A stretch of DNA of 6,925 nt from Halobacteriales archaeon QH_8_67_36 (GTDB taxonomy: Archaea > Halobacteriota > Halobacteria > Halobacteriales > Haloarculaceae): NCBI GenBank assembly GCA_003021755.1, contig PXQZ01000128.1, positions 17,216 to 24,140 on the forward strand, written 5' to 3'. Positions 1-4,922 of the stretch are shown piece after piece. Every line of letters starts with the position of its first letter. Position 1 is the stretch's first letter. The notes under the pieces were generated by a model. It ran no database searches. It was not told where the DNA came from and worked only from the letters and a program-made list of their open reading frames with translations. The position numbers and the translations under genes were made by a program.

Positions 1-128
1 GGTTGGACGGCGACCGTCAGGTTCCTGCGCAGCCGAGTGGTTCGCCGCTCCATAATGCGGCTTCGATTCTCCGGCCCGTCAGCGACCGGCGTGTGCAGAT
101 ACACCGCTAACCGTCCGTCCTGACCCAT
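1..128 (-). CDS. Partial haloarchaeal hypothetical protein, N-terminal part only (cut by window edge)
   Basis: An ATG at 128-126 on the minus strand opens a frame that stays open for 42 codons to the left edge. It begins MGQDGRLAVYLHTPVADG and continues with a basic helical stretch (ENRSRIMERRTTRLRRN). The only other start in this frame after the preceding stop (138-140) is a GTG at 137. The hydrophobic strand followed by a charged helix recalls the start of the HTH-type protein encoded at 275-754 (AELFVRADLPTQSETRRATV), so the two may be tandem relatives; this is a weak inference from a short piece. No good TATA box sits 25-30 bp upstream of the ATG, but three copies of an ATTTRCCGG element lie 45-80 bp upstream. 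Function is unknown. The frame could be fortuitous, since only 42 codons are visible and the arginine-rich part is not typical of an acidic haloarchaeal proteome. Confidence 0.38.
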   Translation of the reverse strand, partial: MGQDGRLAVYLHTPVADGPENRSRIMERRTTRLRRNLTVAVQ

Positions 129-171
129 GCTGTACACCTATTGATACGGTCAGTTGGAAGCCGTTTCCGGA

Positions 172-207
172 ATTTGCCGGACCCGTCCCGGCAAATCACC
201 GGTAAAT
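172..207. repeat. Triplicated ATTTRCCGG element: 9-bp inverted repeat plus a direct copy
   Basis: ATTTGCCGG at 172-180 (plus strand) and its exact complement CCGGCAAAT at 188-196 form a perfect 9-bp inverted repeat with a 7-bp spacer. A third copy with one change, CCGGTAAAT at 199-207, lies in direct orientation to the second, exactly 11 bp further on, about one helical turn. The overlapping palindrome TTCCGGAA lies at 165-172. The cluster sits upstream of the partial minus-strand gene and downstream of the stop of the gene at 275-754. It could be an operator for the former. In the minus-strand transcript of the latter it could form a 9-bp hairpin and act as a terminator. The third, phase-aligned copy favours a protein-binding site. 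Apart from this cluster I see no gene in the 146-bp gap 129-274. Confidence 0.55.
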
Positions 208-274
208 CGTTACAACCGACCGTATGAGTGTCCCACGACGAGTCGGAGCTAACCGGTGCCCATGACAGTCACGC

Positions 275-754
275 TCAATCAGCCATCGAGACGGTCGGGC
301 TGCCGGGTCGCATCGGCGTCCGGCCCGCTTCGAGGTCGTCGAGACACTCCTCGATGGAGTGGGAGGTCCCCCCACGAGCGAACGGAGCGACCTGGATCAG
401 TTCGTCGTCCTCGTAGACGGCGAGACACAGCGCCGGCATCACGAGTTCGGTGCGCTTCTCGCCGGTCGCCCGGCTATAACAGAGCCGGGTGTCGAAGAAG
501 GGCGACAGCGTCGCGCCGGCCTCGATAGCCCAGTCGAGGAACTCCTGGTAGCGGGTCCTTTCGAGGCAGCCCTCGCTTGCGACCGGGACCCGTTTCTCCC
601 AGACCGTGGTCCCGGTGGCGTCGATAGCGCCCGCACACTGTAGCTCCTGGAGGCGGTTTTCGACCGTGGCTCGCCGCGTCTCCGACTGTGTGGGCAGGTC
701 AGCTCTGACGAACAGCTCCGCCCGCTGCGTCCGTGGACACTCCGTGTTCGACAT
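275..754 (-). CDS. HTH-domain-type haloarchaeal protein, 159 aa, unknown function
   Basis: This 159-aa soluble protein resembles, from memory, a widespread group of haloarchaeal proteins usually named 'HTH domain protein'; I cannot name the exact family. Residues 12-20 are a beta strand. Residues 21-60 hold a helical segment rich in charged residues (TRRATVENRLQELQ) followed by a short hydrophobic strand with the pattern VWEKRVPV, which looks like the helix-turn-helix and wing. Residues 66-86 are another helix. Residues 104-126 form a hydrophobic core (LVMPALCLAVYEDDELIQVAPF), and 133-142 is a closing helix (SIEECLDDLE). No signal peptide or membrane segment is visible. It has five cysteines (6, 40, 63, 92, 110, plus one at 137 makes six), many for a haloarchaeal protein, so redox or metal sensing is possible but not shown. 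The ATG at 754 is favoured because an AT-rich TATA-like box lies about 30 bp upstream, giving a leaderless message. It may control its own promoter, which is full of repeats. Confidence 0.75.
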   Translation of the reverse strand: MSNTECPRTQRAELFVRADLPTQSETRRATVENRLQELQCAGAIDATGTTVWEKRVPVASEGCLERTRYQEFLDWAIEAGATLSPFFDTRLCYSRATGEKRTELVMPALCLAVYEDDELIQVAPFARGGTSHSIEECLDDLEAGRTPMRPGSPTVSMAD

Positions 755-778
755 CGGTGGTTAGTGATACAACTCTGC

Positions 779-812
779 CATAATAAAACATTATGTTTAT
801 TGGATTATGTTT
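779..812 (-). promoter_or_regulatory. Promoter of the HTH-type gene with overlapping operator-like repeats
   Basis: The 69-bp gap between the genes at 275-754 and 824-1375 is markedly AT-rich. On the minus strand the TATA-like TTTTATTA lies at 788-781, about 30 bp before the ATG at 754, so transcription should start at or next to the ATG. CATAAT at 779-784 and ATTATG at 790-795 form a 6-bp inverted repeat with a 5-bp spacer that covers the TATA box. A second ATTATGTTT at 804-812 repeats the ATTATGTTT of 790-798 in direct orientation, 14 bp apart. A factor bound at the inverted repeat would block TATA access. Identification as a promoter is fairly solid by position and composition; the operator role is inferred. 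Confidence 0.55.
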
Positions 813-823
813 GTCTATACGTC

Positions 824-1375
824 TCACCCCTCGTCACTCGTTTTGTCGTCCATGTCGTCCTTGATGGACCGGAGCTCGGCGTCGACGTCGACCGGTACGT
901 CGGTCCCCTCGCCGTCGAAGTCGTCGCCGTTGACCGACTCGCTCTCGGCCAGTTGCTCTGCGAGCGACGCCCGTAGCTGTCTGGCTTCGGTCAGCAGCTC
1001 CCTCGCCTCCGCGTCCGGCGGGCGCCCCTCGACGGCCCCCTGGAGGTCGGAGAGCGCGTCGTCCAGACGGGCGAGCGTCGTCCGGCTCAACTGCGTCGCG
1101 CGCTCCTGGACGCCGCCGCCACTCGACGCTGTCGACGGCCGCCCCTCCGCCAGCCGCAACGCCCGGCGGAGCAGTTTCAGGGCCTCGATGTTCGTCTTCA
1201 ATACGAGGATGGCCGCCGGGATCGTCACGTCGCTCGTAAAGCGGAGCAGTTCCTCGGGTGTGGGCGGGCGCAGGCGGCCCCGCTCGGTCCTGGGTTCGAC
1301 CTCCGTCCGGAGGTCCTGCAGCGTTCTCACGAGCTCCGAGAGCAGCGTGGGGATGTCTTCCTCGGCGTCGGTCAT
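824..1375 (-). CDS. Haloarchaeal helical/coiled-coil protein, unknown function, 183 aa
   Basis: I recognise the general type: haloarchaeal proteins of about 180 aa with a PPTPEELLRFTSD motif followed by a long helix. I tentatively recall it as DUF7547, but I am not certain of that label. Counting from the ATG at 1375, residues 8-26 are an acidic helix and 37-48 carry the proline-rich PPTPEELLRF motif. Residues 50-76 form a moderately hydrophobic helix (VTIPAAILVLKTNIEALKLL) that could associate with a membrane or pack internally. Residues 80-90 are a Ser/Gly linker. Residues 92-143 are long heptad-like helices (LARLDDALSDLQ, AEARELLTEARQLRASLAEQL), and 146-183 are an acidic, probably disordered tail. 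An in-frame GTG at 1399 would add MSDGRRQR; I prefer the ATG because that extension is basic and unlike the rest. Its promoter shares the metal-box region at 1418-1457 with the divergent small gene. No catalytic motif is visible. Confidence 0.72.
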   Translation of the reverse strand: MTDAEEDIPTLLSELVRTLQDLRTEVEPRTERGRLRPPTPEELLRFTSDVTIPAAILVLKTNIEALKLLRRALRLAEGRPSTASSGGGVQERATQLSRTTLARLDDALSDLQGAVEGRPPDAEARELLTEARQLRASLAEQLAESESVNGDDFDGEGTDVPVDVDAELRSIKDDMDDKTSDEG

Positions 1376-1417
1376 ACGCTGCCTTCGGCCGTCGGACACA
1401 AAAGCCCGCCGCGGAGA

Positions 1418-1457
1418 TTAGGCAGACCAAAACCCTTTTTACTTTAGGCCAGCCTAA
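1418..1457. promoter_or_regulatory. Divergent promoter with two DtxR/IdeR-like metal-regulator boxes
   Basis: TTAGG-CCAG-CCTAA at 1444-1457 is a perfect 5-4-5 palindrome with the same arrangement as the core half of the bacterial DtxR/IdeR box (TTAGGTTAGCCTAA). A second, imperfect element, TTAGG-CAGA-CCAAA, lies at 1418-1431 with one mismatch in the arms. The two flank a 12-bp AT-rich core (1432-1443) that serves as a TATA region both ways. Plus-strand TTTTTACT at 1436-1443 is about 27 bp before the ATG at 1467. Minus-strand AGTAAAAAG at 1444-1436 would start transcription near 1413 for the gene at 824-1375. Each box therefore lies between a TATA element and its start point, the usual place for a repressor. 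Haloarchaea carry several DtxR-family metal regulators (Idr/SirR/TroR type), so iron or manganese control of both genes is the likeliest reading. By eye, TTAGG/CCTAA occurs nowhere else in the window. Confidence 0.68.
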
Positions 1458-1466
1458 TCGTTGCTA

Positions 1467-1628
1467 ATGGGAACGAAGGCCGAGGAAATACGGGCCCCCG
1501 AGGCGGAGAGCGAAGACTGTCCGACCGTGACGGCACACGAGAGCGCCGCTGACCGGACCGTGTTCACGGAGAGCGACAATAAGGACGGGTGGATTGCCAC
1601 CGACCTCACCGTCGAGCGCTGGCTGTAG
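1467..1628 (+). CDS. Small acidic haloarchaeal protein, 53 aa, probably metal-regulated
   Basis: The ATG at 1467 opens a 53-codon frame ending in TAG at 1626-1628. It begins MGTKAEEIRAPEAESEDC and ends with VFTESDNKDGWIATDLTVERWL. The acidic N-terminal half looks disordered, while the last 23 residues look like a small beta-rich, Trp-containing unit. That C-terminal pattern (V-F-x-E-x-x-N-x-D-G-W-I-A-T-D) resembles short haloarchaeal hypothetical proteins I recall, which supports a real gene. It has one cysteine (residue 18) and no membrane segment. The promoter is clear: TATA-like TTTTTACT about 27 bp upstream and a perfect TTAGG-N4-CCTAA palindrome between it and the ATG, giving a leaderless mRNA with repressor control. 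The gene ends 15 bp from the convergent end of dpsA. The role is unknown; derepression on metal shortage is inferred from the operator alone. Confidence 0.72.
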   Translation: MGTKAEEIRAPEAESEDCPTVTAHESAADRTVFTESDNKDGWIATDLTVERWL

Positions 1629-1643
1629 GCGGCTTTCCGTACG

Positions 1644-2183
1644 TCAGTCCATCACGAGCGTGTCGTCCGCGAGGTAGTGCTCGACGTGGTGGGCGTCCTC
1701 TTCGACCTGCACCAGCATCTCGCGCAGGATCTGGGCCGTCGCGTGGTCGCCGAGGTTCTCGGCGAGTTCGATGTGGTCCCGTGCCGATTCGATGACGTCG
1801 CCGTACATTTCGAGGTCGTGTTCGAGCGACGTGCGGATGTCGTAGACGTCCTGGCCCTCGTACTCGATGGAGGCGTGTTCCTCCTGTGCGGCCGGGCCGG
1901 AGATTGGCGTCCCGCCCAGGGCTTGTGCGCGCTCGGCCAGCTCGTCGGCACCCTCTTCGAGGTGTTCGGCCGCCTCGCCGAGGAACAGGTGGATGTCGCG
2001 GAACTCCGCGCCCTCGACGTTCCAGTGGTGCTTCTTGACCTGGTGGTAGAGGACGTAGGTGTCGGCGAGGTCCTGGTTCAGGGCGTCGATAACCTGCTCG
2101 GACTTCTCGGCGTCGAGCCGAAGGTCGTTCTCCTCGACGGTTCCGAACTCGCGGCTGACGTGTTCTTGGGTCGCCATTGTCAT
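1644..2183 (-). CDS. dpsA: DpsA, ferritin-like DNA-protecting iron-storage protein
   Basis: DpsA assembles into a hollow dodecamer that oxidises Fe(II), stores the iron and protects DNA from Fenton damage. The protein is very close to the structurally characterised Halobacterium salinarum DpsA through the core (YVLYHQ-KKHHWNVEGAEF, DIHLFLGEAAE, DELAER-QALGG, VYDIRTSL, ENLGDHATA, DDAHH/EDAHH-HYL-DDTLV). Numbering from the ATG at 2183 (179 aa), His53, His65, Asp80 and Glu84 correspond to the ferroxidase ligands His52, His64, Asp79 and Glu83 of the H. salinarum protein, so the ferroxidase site looks complete. The longest frame begins with a GTG at 2204, but a TATA box (TTTTAA at 2212-2207) lies next to it and would start transcription near 2183. 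The ATG at 2183, or the one at 2177, is therefore the true start. No TTAGG-type box is seen in its promoter. It is convergent with the small metal-box gene at 1467-1628. Confidence 0.95.
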   Translation of the reverse strand: MTMATQEHVSREFGTVEENDLRLDAEKSEQVIDALNQDLADTYVLYHQVKKHHWNVEGAEFRDIHLFLGEAAEHLEEGADELAERAQALGGTPISGPAAQEEHASIEYEGQDVYDIRTSLEHDLEMYGDVIESARDHIELAENLGDHATAQILREMLVQVEEDAHHVEHYLADDTLVMD

Positions 2184-2205
2184 CCGATTGTACACGCGGA
2201 ACACA

Positions 2206-2212
2206 CTTAAAA
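2206..2212 (-). promoter_or_regulatory. TATA box of dpsA
   Basis: On the minus strand TTTTAAG (2212-2206) is centred about 27 bp before the ATG at 2183, the spacing expected of an archaeal TATA box with a leaderless transcript. It decides the start codon, since the upstream GTG at 2204 lies too close to the box to be transcribed. Further upstream the AT-rich stretch holds two copies of AAAATAG on the minus strand (complement CTATTTT at 2230-2236 and 2267-2273), 37 bp apart, which could be activator contacts; that is speculative. Confidence 0.6.
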
Positions 2213-2223
2213 CTTGGCTTGCT

Positions 2224-2260
2224 GAAAAACTATTTTGCGAAAGGGAAAACTACGCTTCCC
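2224..2260 (-). terminator. Possible terminator of the gene at 2294-2674 (hairpin plus T-tracts)
   Basis: Downstream of the minus-strand stop at 2294, the RNA would read GGGAA (2260-2256), an 8-nt loop, then TTCCC (2247-2243). This 5-bp hairpin is followed by a T-containing run and then GTTTTTC at 2230-2224. Archaeal termination depends mainly on T-tracts, so these may end the message before dpsA. The same stretch overlaps the upstream promoter region of dpsA, so the assignment is tentative. Confidence 0.35.
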
Positions 2261-2293
2261 ATTTGGCTATTTTCTCGTCGGTATCTCTGACCG

Positions 2294-2674
2294 TCACGGT
2301 CGGCCGACGACGAGGGCGACGTGACCCTCGGGAATCGCCGAGAACTCGACCGAGTCCAGCCGCACGGTCTGTTCCTGATGGACGGCCGTGACCGCGGCCA
2401 GTGTCTCGCTCTCGAAGTCGAGGTAGTCGCCGTACTCCTCCCAGACGGTCGGCGGGAGCGCGAGGACGAACAGTTCCGGCGTGCGATCGAGTACCGGGTC
2501 CTCGTACTGTTTGCGCCACTCGTAGACCAGGTCCTCGACGCCGGGGTTCGCCCGCATCGTCCGCTGGTGGCTGGCGAGGGCGTCCCGCAACTCGCTTTCC
2601 TCGATGTCGTTGTGCTGTGCGGTCGTACGTATCACTGCCAGGTCGAACGGAGCGAGCAGCGCCTCGTCTGTCAT
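2294..2674 (-). CDS. Haloarchaeal conserved-type protein, unknown function, 126 aa
   Basis: I do not recognise a named family with confidence. From the ATG at 2674 the protein is 126 aa and begins MTDEALLAPFDLAVIRTTAQ. Residues 16-35 look like a helix after a short strand (AQHNDIEESELRDALASH). Residues 39-60 carry NPGVEDLVYEWRKQYEDP, residues 62-85 a hydrophobic strand and helix (PELFVLALPPTVWEEYGDYL), and 87-104 an amphipathic helix. The C-terminal part ends in a strand, HVALVVGRP. The compact alpha/beta pattern with conserved-looking Trp and Tyr residues suggests a real cytoplasmic protein. No signal peptide, membrane helix or metal motif is seen. Longer starts exist (ATG 2695, TTG 2701), but MTDEALL is preferred as a typical haloarchaeal N-terminus. 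The upstream region has no strong TATA box; a weak CATTTGTG lies about 27 bp from 2674. It is divergent from acd. Confidence 0.75.
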   Translation of the reverse strand: MTDEALLAPFDLAVIRTTAQHNDIEESELRDALASHQRTMRANPGVEDLVYEWRKQYEDPVLDRTPELFVLALPPTVWEEYGDYLDFESETLAAVTAVHQEQTVRLDSVEFSAIPEGHVALVVGRP

Positions 2675-2779
2675 CGACTGCCCTTCGCGGTCCATCCACA
2701 AATGACCCGCTCTCGGCGCCGTCCCCCATGACCCTGATTGATACGCCCGATCGAGTCCGTCACCCCCGCGGTTCGGCAG

Positions 2780-2788
2780 CTATTTCTA
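2780..2788 (+). promoter_or_regulatory. TATA-like box of the acd operon
   Basis: CTATTTCTA at 2780-2788 is the only AT-rich stretch of TATA character in the gap 2675-2816. Its centre is about 33 bp before the acd ATG, giving a start point near 2810 and a leader of only a few bases. The purine-rich GAGAGGA just before the ATG is too close to act as a Shine-Dalgarno site. The rest of this 142-bp gap is GC-rich and I see no palindrome that would serve as an operator. Confidence 0.45.
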
Positions 2789-2816
2789 CGCGGGATTTCA
2801 AGTTCGGACGAGAGGA

Positions 2817-4922
2817 ATGGGACGATTATCAACGCTGTTTGGGCCGGAACGGGTCGCCGTGATTGGCGCGACAGAATCGGAGGGCTCTGTCGGTCGTGCC
2901 ATCACGTCGAACCTGCTTGCATCGTTCGACGGCGAGGTTCTGGCGATCAATCCGAACGCCGACGAGGTCCTCGGACTCCCGTGTCACGACGGCATCGGGG
3001 AGGTCGACTCACCCGGGACCGTCGACGTGGCCGTCGTCGTCGTGCCACCACACATCGCCGTCGACGCCATCCGCCAGTCCGGCGAGGTCGGCATCGAGAA
3101 CGTCGTCGTCGTCACCGCCGGCTTCGGCGAGACCGGCAGCGACGGGGCCGCCCGCGAGCGTGAACTGCGCGAGGTTGCAGAGGAGTACGACCTCAACCTC
3201 GTGGGGCCCAACAGCCTCGGCGTGATGTCCACGCCGGAGGGGCTCAACGCCACCTTCGGCAACGAGATGGCCACCGAGGGCGACATCTCCTTCATGAGCC
3301 AGTCCGGCGCGTTCGTGACGGCCGTGCTGGACTGGGCTGCCGAACGGGACGTGGGCTTCAAGGACATCGTCTCGCTCGGGAACAAGGCGATCCTGGACGA
3401 GGGCGACTTCGTCGCCGAGTGGGGCGAGGACCCCGAGACGGACGTGATTCTCGGCTATCTGGAGGACATCGACGACGGCGAGGAGTTCATCCGGACCGCC
3501 CGCGAGGTGACACGGGACACGCCCATCGTCCTCGTCAAATCCGGCCGAACCGACGCCGGGGCCTCGGCCGCCGCCTCACACACCGGCGCGATGGCCGGCT
3601 CCGAACGGGCCTACGAGGCCGGCCTCGAACAGGCCGGGACCCTCCGGGTCGAGTCGGTCCAGGAGCTGTTCGACTACGCGCAGATTCTGTCGGGTCAGCC
3701 CCTGCCCGACGGCGAGGAGATAGCCATCGTTACCAACGCCGGCGGCCCGGGCGTGATGACGACCGACGCCGTGGGCGACTCGGACCTCTCGCTGGCCGAG
3801 TTCAGCGACGAGACCTTCGAGGAACTGCGCGAGACGATGCCCGACGCGGCCAACATCTACAACCCCGTCGACATCATCGGCGACGCGCCGGGCGAGCGCT
3901 TCGAGTCCGCGCTCGAAACCGTTCTCGCGGACGAGAACGTCTCGATGGCCGTCGTCGTCGCCTGCCCGACCGCCGTCCTCTCCTTCGAGGAGCTGGCGGA
4001 CATCGTTGTCGAGCAACAGCGGCAGAGCGGCCTACCGATCGCGACGACGCTGATGGGCGGCAAGTCGGTGGGTGCGGGTCGGGAGATCCTCGCCGAGGCG
4101 GGCATCCCGCAGTACTTCGATCCCGCCCGCGCCGTCGGCAGCCTGGACGCACTGACCGAATACCGGAACATCTCCGAACGGGAGTTCCAAACGCCCGCCA
4201 CCTTCGACGTGGACCGCGACCGCGCCCGCGAGGTTCTCCAGAGCGCGAGCCGCCGTGACACCAACCGCCTCGGCGTCGAGGCGATGGCGCTACTGGACGC
4301 CTACGGTATCCCGACCCCGCAGGGCGCCGTCGTCGACTCGCCGGGTGACGCGGAGGCCGTCGCCGAGGACGTCGGCGAGGAGGTCGTGATGAAAATCGTC
4401 AGCCCCGACATCCTCCACAAATCCGACATCGGCGGCGTCGAAGTCGGCGTTCCCCCGGCGGAGGTCCGGGACACCTACGAGGACCTCGTCGTCCGGGCGC
4501 GCAATTACCAGTCCGACGCCACCATCTTGGGCGTGCAGGTTCAGGAGATGGCCGACCTGGAGACGGGCACCGAGACCATCCTCGGAATGAGCCGGGACCC
4601 GCAGTTCGGGCCGCTACTGCTCTTTGGCCTCGGTGGTATTTTCGTGGAGGTGCTCGAAGATACGACCGTCAGGGTCGCACCGGTGAGCGAACCCGAGGCC
4701 AGAGACATGCTCGACGACATCGAATCCGCGCCGCTGCTGAAGGGCGCCCGTGGCCGCGAGCCCGTCGACGAGGCGGCCCTCGTCGAGACGGTCCAGCGGC
4801 TCTCACAGCTCGTCACCGACTTCCCGGCCATCGTCGAACTGGACATCAACCCGCTCGTCGCGACGCCCGACGGCGTCAAGGCGGTCGACCTGCAGCTCAC
4901 GCTCGACCAGGAGGAACTATGA
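2817..4922 (+). CDS. acd: Acetate-CoA ligase (ADP-forming), single-chain alpha-beta fusion
   Basis: ACD converts acetyl-CoA (or other acyl-CoA), ADP and phosphate to acetate, ATP and CoA in one enzyme. It is the archaeal replacement for the bacterial Pta-AckA pair and works in the cytoplasm during overflow metabolism of sugars or amino acids. Residues 1-135 are the CoA-binding Rossmann domain (ERVAVIGATESEGSVGRAI; CoA-ligase-like GPNSLGVM at 130-137). Residues 150-455 are the two succinyl-CoA-ligase-like domains. The phosphorylated active-site histidine is His255 in SHTGAMAG (254-261), and a glycine-rich loop lies at NAGGPGVM (307-314). Residues 465-701 are the fused beta part, an ATP-grasp domain with HKSDIGGVEVGV (534-545; His534 matches the second phospho-transfer histidine) and the ATP-grasp end motif ELDINPLV (674-681). 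The length of 701 aa fits haloarchaeal one-chain ACDs. Its stop overlaps the next start (ATGA, 4919-4922), implying co-translation with the BioD-like/DRTGG protein. Substrate preference cannot be read from sequence. Confidence 0.95.
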   Translation: MGRLSTLFGPERVAVIGATESEGSVGRAITSNLLASFDGEVLAINPNADEVLGLPCHDGIGEVDSPGTVDVAVVVVPPHIAVDAIRQSGEVGIENVVVVTAGFGETGSDGAARERELREVAEEYDLNLVGPNSLGVMSTPEGLNATFGNEMATEGDISFMSQSGAFVTAVLDWAAERDVGFKDIVSLGNKAILDEGDFVAEWGEDPETDVILGYLEDIDDGEEFIRTAREVTRDTPIVLVKSGRTDAGASAAASHTGAMAGSERAYEAGLEQAGTLRVESVQELFDYAQILSGQPLPDGEEIAIVTNAGGPGVMTTDAVGDSDLSLAEFSDETFEELRETMPDAANIYNPVDIIGDAPGERFESALETVLADENVSMAVVVACPTAVLSFEELADIVVEQQRQSGLPIATTLMGGKSVGAGREILAEAGIPQYFDPARAVGSLDALTEYRNISEREFQTPATFDVDRDRAREVLQSASRRDTNRLGVEAMALLDAYGIPTPQGAVVDSPGDAEAVAEDVGEEVVMKIVSPDILHKSDIGGVEVGVPPAEVRDTYEDLVVRARNYQSDATILGVQVQEMADLETGTETILGMSRDPQFGPLLLFGLGGIFVEVLEDTTVRVAPVSEPEARDMLDDIESAPLLKGARGREPVDEAALVETVQRLSQLVTDFPAIVELDINPLVATPDGVKAVDLQLTLDQEEL

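Noticed and set aside
834..1430. Alternative minus-strand frame of 198 codons over the coiled-coil gene.
   Set aside because: It is very rich in Arg, Gly and Pro with no recognisable pattern, while the frame at 824-1375 gives a regular acidic helical protein with a known haloarchaeal motif.
1677..2210. Long plus-strand frame (177 codons) opposite dpsA, and similar long frames opposite or out of frame with acd and its partner.
   Set aside because: These are shadows caused by GC-rich codon use; the real genes are identified by strong family similarity and complete active sites.
2738..2746. Word ATTGATACG also found near 141-149, considered as a shared regulatory element.
   Set aside because: A single shared 9-mer is expected by chance in a window of this size, and the two copies lie at unrelated positions relative to starts.
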